Made by a program: the position numbers and the translations under genes
Notes under the pieces: model-generated
The model's database searches: none
What the model was told of the DNA's origin: nothing
The model's input: only the letters and a program-made list of their open reading frames with translations
Shown here: one piece after another, positions 42,312 to 51,249 of the stretch
Layout of the letters: each line of letters opens with the position of its first letter
Position numbering within the stretch: the first letter of the stretch is position 1
NCBI GenBank assembly: GCA_015484945.1
Contig: WFUO01000046.1
Location: 1 to 53,627 of the forward strand
Direction: 5' to 3'
DNA length: 53,627 nt
DNA from: Gammaproteobacteria bacterium
GTDB lineage: Bacteria > Pseudomonadota > Gammaproteobacteria > WFUO01

Positions 42312-43646
42312 ATGGTGGAAAACAAGCTGACCAGACCCGGATGTGACCAGATCATCGAGATTCTTCCCGGGCCTTTCGTGATCATCGACCGCGATTATCG
42401 TATCGTTTCGTCCAACAATGCCTATAAACAGCATTACGGCGTGAATGGTGAAGACCTGCATGGACGTTTCTGTTACGAGGTTTCGCACCATTCCGATGTG
42501 CCCTGCAGCCGTCATGGCGAACACTGTCCGCTGGAGCAGGCCATGGCCACCGGTGAGGCGACCACTGTCATGCATGTGCATTTCGATGGACAGGGCAGGG
42601 AAGAGTTCGTCCAGTTGCAGGCCACACCGATATTTTCGGCTAACGGTGAGGTCATGTATATCGGCGAATATATCCAGCCGGTACAGAATCCGGGCGGTGA
42701 TTCCGATCAGCTGGTCGGCAGATCACCGGCCTTCCTGCGTATGATTGGGCTGGCGCAACGCGTGGCGGGGACATCGTCCACCGTGTTGCTGAGCGGGGAA
42801 AGTGGTGTGGGCAAGGAGAAGGTGGCCGAGTATATTCATCGATACTCGAGGCGTTCGAATGGCCCGTTCATCGTCGTGGATTGCAGCACCCTGGGTGAGA
42901 ACCTGATCGAAAGCGAATTGTTCGGTCACGAAAAAGGCGCCTTCACCGGGGCCAGTTCACTGAAAAAGGGCATGTTCGAGGCCGCTCATGGGGGCACGCT
43001 GTTCATCGACGAGATCGGTGAACTGCCACTGGCATTGCAGACCCGCCTGTTGCGGGTGCTCGAAAACGGCCATATTCGCAGACTCGGCAGTCACCGCTAT
43101 CGCGAGATCAATGTTCGTGTGATCGCCGCCAGTAATCGCGATCTCGCGCAGATGGTCGGCGAAGGGCGTTTTCGAGAGGATCTCTATTACCGCCTGTCGG
43201 CATTTCCCGTCCATGTGCCGCCATTACGTGAACGGCGCGACGATATCGTGTTGCTGGCCGAGCATTTTCTGCACAGCATGCCCGATGGCGACATGCATGT
43301 ACCGTTATCCGGTAACGTGATCGAAAAGCTGATGGGCTATGACTACCCGGGCAATGTCCGTGAGCTGCGCAACATCATCGAACGGGCGGTCATTCTGGCA
43401 TTCGAGGACACCCTGCGCCCGGAGCATATCGTTCTGCGCGACGACGAGGTCCTGAAAAGCGCGATACCGGTATCGCGTTCTCATTCACGGTCGAGCAGGG
43501 GCAGGGTCGATACCAGTCAGATTGTCGAGGCGCTGCAACAAACCAACGGACACCGTCGCGCGGCGGCTGATCTGCTGGGCATCAGTGAACGTACCCTGTA
43601 CCGTCACATCGGAAGGTTGCGAAAAAGGGAGACTGATGAGTCGTAG
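42312..43646 (+). CDS. fisR: FisR-like sigma-54-dependent sulfide/sulfane-sulfur regulator
   Basis: This 444-residue activator has an N-terminal sensory (PAS-like) domain (about 10-125), a central AAA+ domain with Walker A GESGVGKE (162-169) and the sigma-54 contact motif GAFTGA (209-214), and a C-terminal Fis-type helix-turn-helix. Cysteines 54, 65 and 72 have exactly the spacing reported for the sulfane-sulfur-sensing cysteines 53, 64 and 71 of Cupriavidus FisR, which activates sqr. A GGAG precedes the ATG. Together with the sigma-54 promoter of sqr this indicates a sulfide-responsive circuit. Confidence 0.85.
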   Translation: MVENKLTRPGCDQIIEILPGPFVIIDRDYRIVSSNNAYKQHYGVNGEDLHGRFCYEVSHHSDVPCSRHGEHCPLEQAMATGEATTVMHVHFDGQGREEFVQLQATPIFSANGEVMYIGEYIQPVQNPGGDSDQLVGRSPAFLRMIGLAQRVAGTSSTVLLSGESGVGKEKVAEYIHRYSRRSNGPFIVVDCSTLGENLIESELFGHEKGAFTGASSLKKGMFEAAHGGTLFIDEIGELPLALQTRLLRVLENGHIRRLGSHRYREINVRVIAASNRDLAQMVGEGRFREDLYYRLSAFPVHVPPLRERRDDIVLLAEHFLHSMPDGDMHVPLSGNVIEKLMGYDYPGNVRELRNIIERAVILAFEDTLRPEHIVLRDDEVLKSAIPVSRSHSRSSRGRVDTSQIVEALQQTNGHRRAAADLLGISERTLYRHIGRLRKRETDES

Positions 43647-43776
43647 TGTTTCTGATATGCCTTGACGGGCAGGCATTGGAATACCGCATTCGTATGCCAC
43701 TGTCGGCAGATAGCCTGAAGCCCATCCATGGGCATGTTCTGCCGTCGGCCCTATCGGTTCAGGCCGTAGAAATGGA

Positions 43777-43799
43777 TGGATGAGATTTCATCTCATCCA
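43777..43799. terminator. Hairpin at the 3' end of the chemoreceptor gene
   Basis: The 10-bp perfect stem TGGATGAGAT/ATCTCATCCA has a TTC loop and overlaps the last codon and stop of the leftward chemoreceptor gene. Only short T-runs follow, so termination is uncertain. Confidence 0.4.
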
Positions 43800-45310
43800 G
43801 CTTCACGCTCGGCGGCATCCAGCAGTGAGACGATGTGCTCCGAAATGGAGGCAACCTGAGAATAGGCCTGCTCCGCGGCGGCGTCCTGTCCATTCTCCTT
43901 GAACTGGATGATCTCGCGTATCAACTCGTGCAATTCCTCATGTGGTTTCTCCACATCACGCAGCGGTTTCAGATGTCCGAATTTCTTCAGGCCGTCACTG
44001 TAATACCATTTCCCGAAATCACAGTGGTGATGGGATACGGCCTGTTCCATCGTCAGCGCCTCCTTGCCATCCAGGAAGGAACGCAAACGGGTCTTCCAGT
44101 TCAGGTGCGCTGCCTTGGCCGCTGACAGATCCAGCGTGCCGCTGACCCGGCCGCTGGCCTGGACGATGCCAAACATCTCGTTTGACAGCATGGCCAGCTT
44201 CTCACTGATCGCGCGCGCTTCACTGACATCCTCTGCCGAGGTGTTTGCGGCCTCGTTGATGTTGACGATGTTACGGTTGATCTCGTTGGCGACCTGGCTC
44301 TGTTCCTCGGCCGCGGTGGCGATCTGCGCATTCATGTCATTGATCAGGGTCACGGCCTGTTTGATGTCCTCCAGGCCCTGCAAGGTCCGCTGTACCTGTT
44401 CGGCACCCTTTTCACCCTTATCCTGTGCGACCTTCATGACCGATACGGCATCGCGCACGCCTTCCTGCAGACGGCCGATCATCTGTTCGATCTCCTGGGT
44501 GGATTCCTGGGTGCGGGTTGCAAGCATGCGCACCTCGTCGGCGACCACGGCGAACCCGCGGCCCTGTTCGCCGGCGCGCGCCGCTTCGATGGCCGCGTTC
44601 AGCGCCAGGAGGTTCGTCTGTTCCGCAATGCCCTTGATGACATCGAGTACGACACCAATATGGTTGCTCTCTTCCTCGAGTTTGCTGATGACGCCGGAGG
44701 CATTCTGAACATCATTGACGAGATGACTGATATCTTTGACCGTCTCCCTGGCGATATGCAGGCCGTTGTTGGCAGCCTCGTCTGCGGAATGCGCAGCCCC
44801 GGAAGCCTCGCTGGCATTGCGCGCAACTTCCTCGACCGTGCTGCTCATCTCGTTCATCGCCGTGGCGACCTGGTTGGTCTCGTTCTGCTGCGAGAAAATA
44901 CTTGCCTCGGTGCGTTCCATGATGCCCTGCATGTCGGCGGCAGCCGTTGCAAGCTCGCCGGCAGGATGGCCAATCTTTTGCACGAGGTCCTTCATGACAT
45001 TCTGACAATCATCCAGTACCACGGTTATAGCCAGGATCTCCGGGTCCAGGCTGCCATCAAGCTGCGGCAAACGATTCTTCTCGAGGGAATCGCGTATTTC
45101 TTTCCCAATGATCTCCAGTGGGGCCTTGATCCAGCCGCTGGCGATCCAGGCAATGGCCAGCCCTGTGGCCAAACTACCAACGATGGAGAGCAGTATTGTG
45201 GTTGATTCCGACATGTCGCTGCTCTTCGTGATAATGAGTCCGACGATTGCTGAAACAACACAGGCTACTGCAACGGTAGTGAGCAAACGGGTCTTGATCG
45301 AGAATTTCAT
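43793..45310 (-). CDS. Methyl-accepting chemotaxis protein with C-terminal CZB zinc domain, no sensor domain
   Basis: This 505-residue chemoreceptor has two membrane helices, about 9-29 and 37-59, separated by only a few residues, so there is no periplasmic ligand-binding domain. A cytoplasmic coiled-coil signalling domain follows, with the hairpin tip motif EQTNLLALNAAIEAARAGEQ. A CZB domain lies at the C-terminus (HLNWKTRL, HHHCDFGKWYY, EKPHEELHELI). CZB domains bind zinc through three histidines and a cysteine and respond to oxidants such as hypochlorite. A good AGGAG precedes the ATG. The receptor may sense redox state in the cytoplasm. Confidence 0.92.
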   Translation of the reverse strand: MKFSIKTRLLTTVAVACVVSAIVGLIITKSSDMSESTTILLSIVGSLATGLAIAWIASGWIKAPLEIIGKEIRDSLEKNRLPQLDGSLDPEILAITVVLDDCQNVMKDLVQKIGHPAGELATAAADMQGIMERTEASIFSQQNETNQVATAMNEMSSTVEEVARNASEASGAAHSADEAANNGLHIARETVKDISHLVNDVQNASGVISKLEEESNHIGVVLDVIKGIAEQTNLLALNAAIEAARAGEQGRGFAVVADEVRMLATRTQESTQEIEQMIGRLQEGVRDAVSVMKVAQDKGEKGAEQVQRTLQGLEDIKQAVTLINDMNAQIATAAEEQSQVANEINRNIVNINEAANTSAEDVSEARAISEKLAMLSNEMFGIVQASGRVSGTLDLSAAKAAHLNWKTRLRSFLDGKEALTMEQAVSHHHCDFGKWYYSDGLKKFGHLKPLRDVEKPHEELHELIREIIQFKENGQDAAAEQAYSQVASISEHIVSLLDAAEREAG

Positions 45311-45695
45311 GGTGTTGTGACTCCTGACTATATTTCTTGGATGCTTGAATCGTTGTCATGTCCAGGCTAACCACTGTATCGACGCAAGCACATAAAACCT
45401 TGAGAAGTTTGAAATCGTCACAACCACCCGTCACAGGGTCACAAACTTGCGCCATCCAAGGTTTGGCTGCTAGCATGTCAGTCTGGATCGTATGTAACTT
45501 GTCAGTATCCATCGATAATGTAAGCATTTGACAGCCATGAAAATAAAAACCACACTGAGTATCGGATACTGGCTGCACTGGTTGCCGCGCCAGGGGCGAA
45601 ATCCACTCAATAATTTTCACAATCAGCCGAAAAAGCTATAAACGATTTATCCGACCGAATCGAGCATTTCAGTGGACATGATCAGGAAAACCGGC
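45311..45695. other. Spacer between chemoreceptor and HTH-receiver genes
   Basis: This is a divergent spacer of 385 bases. It should contain promoters for the leftward chemoreceptor and the rightward regulator. A CATCGATAA near 45507-45515 has some likeness to a flagellar sigma-28 -10 element, but the upstream half is not convincing. I see no gene, terminator or repeat here. Confidence 0.4.
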
Positions 45696-46298
45696 ATGAC
45701 GAAACAAAAGCGCAAATCCTACCTGACGCCGAACGAAGTGGCCGAACTGCTGATGGTCTCGCCGGTGACGGTCAGGCAGTGGGCCCAGAAGGGCGAACTC
45801 AAGGCCATGACGACACCGGGCGGGCACCGCCGTTTTCTGATCGAGGATGTCGAATCCTTCGCGCGCCAGCGGGGAATCGACCTTGTTATCAGGCCGGGCG
45901 GGAAAACGGGCGGTCTGAGAATCATGGTGGTGGATGATGACAGACAACTGGCCGGTTTCATCGTCGAACTGCTGCGCTCGCGCGATCCCGACATCGTGAC
46001 CGAGATCTCGCACGATGGCTTCGATGCCGGGCGCAAGGTACAGATGTTTCAGCCTGATATCATACTTCTGGACCTGATGATGCCGGGCATCAACGGTTTC
46101 GAGGTGTGCCAGATTCTCAAGCAGGACCCGGCCACGCGCGGGATACGTATCATCGCCATGACCGGCTATCATGCCCGCGAGAACATCGACAAGATCATTG
46201 CCGCCGGGGCGGAGACTTGTCTGAGCAAACCGGTCGATACCGAACTGCTGCTGCAGGCCATTGGCATTGCCGGGAGTCAGCGGGCTACGGCATCCTGA
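45696..46298 (+). CDS. Response regulator with N-terminal MerR/excisionase-type HTH and C-terminal receiver
   Basis: This 200-residue protein has an unusual order. A MerR/excisionase-like helix-turn-helix comes first (about 8-60: YLTPNEVAELLMVSPVTVRQWAQ..., GGHRRF), then a receiver domain (75-195) with D80-D82, the phosphorylation site D126, T154 and the lysine in LSKPVD. Most DNA-binding response regulators have the receiver first. The ATG at 45696 has AGGA eight bases upstream; starts at 45672 and 45678 have none. It lies two bases before the HD-GYP gene, so the two probably act together. Confidence 0.8.
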   Translation: MTKQKRKSYLTPNEVAELLMVSPVTVRQWAQKGELKAMTTPGGHRRFLIEDVESFARQRGIDLVIRPGGKTGGLRIMVVDDDRQLAGFIVELLRSRDPDIVTEISHDGFDAGRKVQMFQPDIILLDLMMPGINGFEVCQILKQDPATRGIRIIAMTGYHARENIDKIIAAGAETCLSKPVDTELLLQAIGIAGSQRATAS

Positions 46299-46300
46299 AC

Positions 46301-47407
46301 ATGCAACCCGTGTCCATGAACACTTCGTCCAACGAATCTCTCCATGATATCGAGCCATACAATATCCTCATCGTCGATGATGATGCCGCCCACCGCGCGC
46401 TGGAAAAGGAGATTCTGTCCAGTGACCGGTATTGTGTCAGCGAAGCCGAGGATGGCGAACGCGCGCTGGAGATGATCAGGCGTAACGAATATGACGTGAT
46501 CCTGCTGGACAAGCGCATGCCCGGGATAGATGGTGACCAGGTATGTACCCGAATCAGAAAGGAACTCGATCTTCCATTGCTGCCGGTCATCATGGTAACC
46601 GGTACCAATACCAACGAAGAACTGGTGCGCAGCATGGAGGCCGGTGCCTCGGACTTCATCCGCAAGCCCTACAATCCCATGGAGTTGCTGGCGCGCGTCA
46701 ATGCGGCCGCAAGCCACAAGCGCCTGACCGATCAGCTCGACAGTGCCGAATCCATGCTGTTCGCCCTGGCGCGCATGGTCGAGGCCAAGGACGAGCATAC
46801 CGGTGATCACTGCTCGCGCCTGGCGCACGCATCAGTTGTGTTTGGCAGCACGCTGGGGCTCAATGACGCACAGTTGGTCGCCCTGCGCCGTGGTGGGGTG
46901 CTGCACGATATCGGCAAGCTGGGCATACCCGACAGCATTCTGCTCAAGCAGGGGCCGCTGACGGACGAGGAATGGGTCATCATGCGTGAACATACCACGA
47001 TTGGCGCACGTTTGTGTGAGGGACTCAAGAGCATGTCCCTGACGGTGCCGATCATCAAGTATCATCACGAACGCTGGGATGGGAGCGGCTATCCGGAAGG
47101 CCTGAAGGGAGAGCAGATCCCCTACCTGGCGCGGGTGTTCCAGATCGTCGATATCTATGACGCATTGGTCAGTGAGCGTCCATACAAGAAACCGTTCCCG
47201 CTCGACAAGGTCATTGCCATTCTCGAAGAGGAGCGTGACAAGGGTTGGCGTGATCCGAACCTTACCAACGTGTTTCTCGAGATTCTACGGCAGCGCCCTG
47301 AAGATCTGCGCATGCCCGAACACGTTGAGAAGGATATGGGCACCCAGATCTTCGAAAAGATCCGCGCAACCGGCGCGCTGGACTGGGACCGCAAGGAATT
47401 CGTCTGA
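46301..47407 (+). CDS. Receiver/HD-GYP cyclic-di-GMP phosphodiesterase (RpfG-like)
   Basis: This 368-residue two-domain protein has an N-terminal receiver (D26-D28, phosphorylation site D70, lysine in RKPYNP) and a C-terminal HD-GYP domain with intact catalytic motifs HDIGKLGIPD and HHERWDGSGYPEG. It should hydrolyse cyclic di-GMP when phosphorylated. The ATG at 46301 is two bases past the previous stop; M6 at 46316 is the alternative. Next to it, but on the other strand, is a degenerate HD-GYP protein. Confidence 0.9.
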   Translation: MQPVSMNTSSNESLHDIEPYNILIVDDDAAHRALEKEILSSDRYCVSEAEDGERALEMIRRNEYDVILLDKRMPGIDGDQVCTRIRKELDLPLLPVIMVTGTNTNEELVRSMEAGASDFIRKPYNPMELLARVNAAASHKRLTDQLDSAESMLFALARMVEAKDEHTGDHCSRLAHASVVFGSTLGLNDAQLVALRRGGVLHDIGKLGIPDSILLKQGPLTDEEWVIMREHTTIGARLCEGLKSMSLTVPIIKYHHERWDGSGYPEGLKGEQIPYLARVFQIVDIYDALVSERPYKKPFPLDKVIAILEEERDKGWRDPNLTNVFLEILRQRPEDLRMPEHVEKDMGTQIFEKIRATGALDWDRKEFV

Positions 47408-47433
47408 CTCTCTATACTCGGCAGAACCTGGTC

Positions 47434-47553
47434 AACACGGAGGCACGGAGTTGACATGGAATAATATTCCCGGCTATTGGTGAATTCATTTGGTCCATGA
47501 CAAACAAAGGGTGTCGAGGATCAAAAGTCCACGACTCCGTGTTCTCCGTGTAA
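47434..47553. repeat. Inverted pair of ACACGGAG-type repeats between two HD-GYP genes
   Basis: ACACGGAGGCACGGAGT (47435-47451) is repeated in inverse orientation near 47534-47552 as ACTCCGTGTTCTCCGTGT, about 80 bases away. Each copy has a tandem CACGGAG. It lies between two convergent genes and resembles extragenic palindromic repeats; it may also end both transcripts. Confidence 0.5.
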
Positions 47554-47573
47554 GATTCGTTTGCCTGAAAGTG

Positions 47574-48917
47574 TCAGGACGCCAGGCGGAAGGCGATACC
47601 CCGGTTGAAGGTCTTTTCGTAGATCTTGCGCAGATCGAGGCGATAGGCGCCATCCACCAGTGAATGTTCGATGACCACAGGTTTCTTTTTACCACCCCGA
47701 TTGAGCCGGTACAGATCGATGGTGCGGCGTTTCTTCAGGGGTTTCTTGTCACGGCCGAGCAGTAACAGAACCTCTGGCTGCAGACGCTTGTCGCGATTCT
47801 GTGATGTGATGATACCAACCTCACCGGTGTTGAGTTCCACCAGGCTGCCGGGTGGATAGACGCCAATGGCCTGGATAAATTCATCGACCAGGTCATCCTG
47901 GAACAGGATGCCGCGCATCTGGTAGATTTCAGCAATGGCGTCTGCGGCCGAGAAGCGTTCCTTGCCGGTGCGGTGATGGCGAAGATTGGTCAACTCGTCG
48001 TAATAGTCGGCGATGCCGGCGATCTTGGACAAATAGGGTATCCTGTCACCGGTGATACCCTTGGGATAGCCGGAACCGTCATGTCGTTCGTTCTTGCAGG
48101 CGATGATCGACAGTACCTGCCTGTCCAGCCCCGGTATCCGTGTGGCCAGCTCCACACCCAGCTCTACGTGACGCTTGAGATATTCACTTTCACGTGGCGT
48201 CAGTCGTTGTTTGGAGACCAACTCGGCCGGCAGACGCAGCATGCCGATCTCCGACAATACGATGCCGAGTGTCAGATGTTGCATGGACTCCCGTGAAAGC
48301 CCCAGGTGACGGGCGAACACCAGCGCCCAGATCGCGGTACGCAGCGAATGGCTGTAGATACTGCTCTGTTCCTGTTCCAGGCGGCTGACCCAGAGCAGGG
48401 CATCGGGATTGCGGATGATGCTGTCGGTGATCTGCGAGATCATCTGGCATGTCGTTGCCAGGTTCAGGGGGCGGCCGGTACGCAGGTTTTTGTAGAAATC
48501 GCCCACGCAGTCACTGAAGCCCTTGTGCAGGTTGGCTGCCTTGCCGATTTCCCGCCTGAGCGTGGTCTTCTGGTGATAGACGCCACGCATCACCTTGAGC
48601 GGCGTGACCTTGATCCTGACTTGCGGGCCTCGGGTATCGCCTGTGGCACCGTTCCCGTTTACGGATTTCAGCCTGCCGCCGGCTACCGGTGTGACTGGTG
48701 TCAGTGACGGGTTGGGTGGTTCCGTGGGCTTGATACCGCGGAAGATATCGATGATGACGTAGTCGCAGTATTTTTCGAGTTCCCTGATATCGTCAGGCGA
48801 TTCGATGAAAAAGCCCTGGATGGGGTAGGGGGTTTCCACCCATGGGCGATCGAGATGGGCGACATACATCCCTTCTTCCAATTGTGCCACCGGTATCTTC
48901 TTGTGATACAGCGCCAT
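47574..48917 (-). CDS. DUF3391/HD-GYP protein with degenerate catalytic site
   Basis: This 447-residue protein has an N-terminal DUF3391 domain (KIPVAQLEEGMYVAHLDRPW) and a C-terminal HD-GYP-type domain (about 180-380). The metal-binding HD pair is replaced by S222-E223 in LSEIGMLRLP, and the usual HH of the second motif is KN (CKNERHDGSGYP). The GYP motif itself and H190 remain. It is therefore unlikely to cleave cyclic di-GMP but may still bind it or partner proteins. The ATG at 48917 is preceded by GAGG; the in-frame ATG at 48965, with AGGA, is an alternative. Confidence 0.82.
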   Translation of the reverse strand: MALYHKKIPVAQLEEGMYVAHLDRPWVETPYPIQGFFIESPDDIRELEKYCDYVIIDIFRGIKPTEPPNPSLTPVTPVAGGRLKSVNGNGATGDTRGPQVRIKVTPLKVMRGVYHQKTTLRREIGKAANLHKGFSDCVGDFYKNLRTGRPLNLATTCQMISQITDSIIRNPDALLWVSRLEQEQSSIYSHSLRTAIWALVFARHLGLSRESMQHLTLGIVLSEIGMLRLPAELVSKQRLTPRESEYLKRHVELGVELATRIPGLDRQVLSIIACKNERHDGSGYPKGITGDRIPYLSKIAGIADYYDELTNLRHHRTGKERFSAADAIAEIYQMRGILFQDDLVDEFIQAIGVYPPGSLVELNTGEVGIITSQNRDKRLQPEVLLLLGRDKKPLKKRRTIDLYRLNRGGKKKPVVIEHSLVDGAYRLDLRKIYEKTFNRGIAFRLAS

Positions 48918-49171
48918 GACGCAAGCCTCACTGGGTTTCCGGTATCCTCTCATGATACCGGTCATTGTCTTTATCCTGTCTAAAATATAGACGCATTTGC
49001 GCCACGCTGGTGGTACCAATTCACAAATCCATAAACCCAAAAAGATTCTAACATTATGATTTTCATGGAAATAAGGTGGCCCGCATGCTGCTTTCCGTAC
49101 GGGCTTGCCGTGGGTGCCGGGCATGGTTACCATATTCGAGACTACTGGAAGACTGACAGGGTGAAATTCGC

Positions 49172-49495
49172 TTGATCTCGGAATTTGCAAGAAAAATCAA
49201 ACCGATGCGAGTCGGTCTCATCGTCTTCGCGGTGTTGATTTCGATTCTGGCACCGGCACCCGGGACGCCGGTCGCGCTAGAAGGATGGGCGGTCATGCGT
49301 ACCCTGTTGTTGCCGGCGCTGGCCCCGCTGGTCTGGCTGGTGCTGCTGCTCGATACCCTGATGGCGCGGGTCATGCTCGGCAGTGTCGATGACGCCGAAC
49401 GGGCCCGCTACCGTTTTGTCATCCGTACCAACCTGATCGTCGTACTGCTCGTCGCGGCGCTCTGGTCACGCTATTTCGTCGCCTTGTTCCAATAG
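49172..49495 (+). CDS. Small membrane protein, unknown function
   Basis: This 107-residue protein has three hydrophobic segments (about 13-28, 41-63 and 86-105) and a positively charged N-terminus. The start is a TTG at 49172 with AGGGTG eight bases upstream; the ATG at 49205 would remove the charged start and lacks a ribosome site. It is divergent from the degenerate HD-GYP gene. The family is not recognised. Confidence 0.55.
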   Translation: MISEFARKIKPMRVGLIVFAVLISILAPAPGTPVALEGWAVMRTLLLPALAPLVWLVLLLDTLMARVMLGSVDDAERARYRFVIRTNLIVVLLVAALWSRYFVALFQ

Positions 49496-49806
49496 GCATA
49501 CGGCTCGTCAAACGCCGCTTCGATCTACATTTGGAGCAGGTAATAAAAATCAATTACTTACATGACCCCTGCGTGGTGGACCGCGTGTTTCGAACCTGAA
49601 GGATGATTGTGCGACAGCGCCACCCACCGGGGGAGTGTGCGACAGTTCACTGTTTTCCAGCCGTATCGTTGTCTATGCTTTCGTCATGCACGGGCGTCTT
49701 GAGGCCGCGCCCGTTCGCTGGCCGCCACAGGCATGGTTGAGTGACGGACAGCGTTTCAGGCTGGTTAGAGACGTGACAGCCGGACAAGGCAACCAGGGAG
49801 CAAGCC
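49496..49806. other. Gene-free spacer with a short direct repeat
   Basis: This is a 311-base spacer upstream of the membrane protein/VWA pair. TGTGCGACAG occurs twice, at 49608-49617 and 49636-49645, 28 bases apart. A regulator could bind these from one face of the helix, but no promoter is evident. No convincing gene is seen. Confidence 0.4.
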
Positions 49807-51249
49807 ATGAAATCATTTCTCATGATCGTACCCGACCATCCGACCCTGTCGGCGCTGATATGGGCCATCGTGCTCATCACCATGCTGTATCTGGCCAGAC
49901 AACCGGCACACAAGGCCATTCATTCACTGGTCGCCACTCTCTACAGGGGACTGCGTCTGGCTGCCAGATCACTGATGACGGTCGAGGATCGGATGCGGAT
50001 TCGCAACCGTGAGGTCCTGCTGGAAGCCGGCAAGGAAGCTGCCGAGCGGCAGATCGAACGGGAGTTCTATCGCATCGACGCCGTCGTCAGGCGTGACCTG
50101 GCTGATTATCCGGCCCTGCACCGCAAGATGCAGGATGCCATCGAACGTATCGAGGACGACTATGGCAGCTGCACCGAGGACATGGAGTTGCCATCCATTC
50201 AGGGCTGGGAGAAGGCCGTGGATGCGGTGGCAAAGATTCCCGTGAAGGGCAATTCCATGGTTGCCGATGTGCTTGCGGACATCAACAAGACCTTCTCGAC
50301 CTCCTACCGGGATGCGCTGGAAGAGTACCGCCAGACCTGCAACGACCGTATTTCAGTGATGAGCAAGATGGCGCCGGTGTGGCGCGGGCTGTCACGCACC
50401 CTGGACAAGGTCAGTCGCAATATCACCGATCTGCACAAACGGGCCGGTGAGATCAACGGCCTGATGCAACGATACGAGGAGATTCAGGCCGGCAGCGACA
50501 AGGCCATCCGCATGCTGTCATCATCTTCGATCACCCAGTTCTTCATCTCCCTGTTCGTACTGGTGATCGCGGTTGGCGGCGCGATGATCAATTTCAATCT
50601 CATTGCCTGGCCAATGCAGGAAATGGTCGGCGGCAACAGTTACCTGATGGGCTTCAAGACCGCCAATATCGCGGCCATGGTCATCATACTGGTCGAGATC
50701 ACAATGGGGCTTTTTTTGATGGAGCTGTTACGTATTACACGGCTGTTTCCAATGATCGGCTCCATCGACGACAAGATGCGCAAGCGCATGATCTGGATCT
50801 GTTTCGGTATCCTGTTGACATTGGCCTGTGTCGAGTCCGCGCTGGCCTTCATGCGTGATGTCATGGCTGCCGACAAGCAGGCCTTCAACGAGTCCCTGCG
50901 CCGTTCAATGGATGGCACGGCGGCGGCAGCCGTCACGACTGCCAATCGCAGCATTCCAATGATCGCGCAGATGGTGATCGGCTTCATCCTGCCATTTGCA
51001 TTGGTGTTCGTTGCCATACCGCTGGAGTCCTTCATTCACTCGTTCAGGACGGTCATCGGTATCGTTGCCGTATGGGCCGTTCGTGGGCTGGCCTTCGTGT
51101 TGCGGCTTTCGGGCACCCTGTTCCGGCAGCTCGGGACGCTGTTCGAACATACCTATGACCTGATCATATTCGTGCCCCTGTGGATCGAGAAACTGGTACA
51201 CGAACGCACACACAAACACAAGGCGGACAAGCTTGGGGTCGCGCCATGA
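49807..51249 (+). CDS. Polytopic membrane protein with long cytoplasmic or periplasmic helical domain, unknown function
   Basis: This 480-residue protein has one N-terminal membrane helix (about 14-31), a helical domain of about 200 residues that looks coiled-coil in part (residues 55-235), and then about five membrane helices (near 240-262, 280-305, 325-346, 385-408 and 415-435). I recognise no family. It ends with a basic tail and overlaps the next gene by four bases (ATGA), so the two products are made together. The next gene encodes a VWA lipoprotein, which suggests an envelope complex. Confidence 0.75.
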   Translation: MKSFLMIVPDHPTLSALIWAIVLITMLYLARQPAHKAIHSLVATLYRGLRLAARSLMTVEDRMRIRNREVLLEAGKEAAERQIEREFYRIDAVVRRDLADYPALHRKMQDAIERIEDDYGSCTEDMELPSIQGWEKAVDAVAKIPVKGNSMVADVLADINKTFSTSYRDALEEYRQTCNDRISVMSKMAPVWRGLSRTLDKVSRNITDLHKRAGEINGLMQRYEEIQAGSDKAIRMLSSSSITQFFISLFVLVIAVGGAMINFNLIAWPMQEMVGGNSYLMGFKTANIAAMVIILVEITMGLFLMELLRITRLFPMIGSIDDKMRKRMIWICFGILLTLACVESALAFMRDVMAADKQAFNESLRRSMDGTAAAAVTTANRSIPMIAQMVIGFILPFALVFVAIPLESFIHSFRTVIGIVAVWAVRGLAFVLRLSGTLFRQLGTLFEHTYDLIIFVPLWIEKLVHERTHKHKADKLGVAP

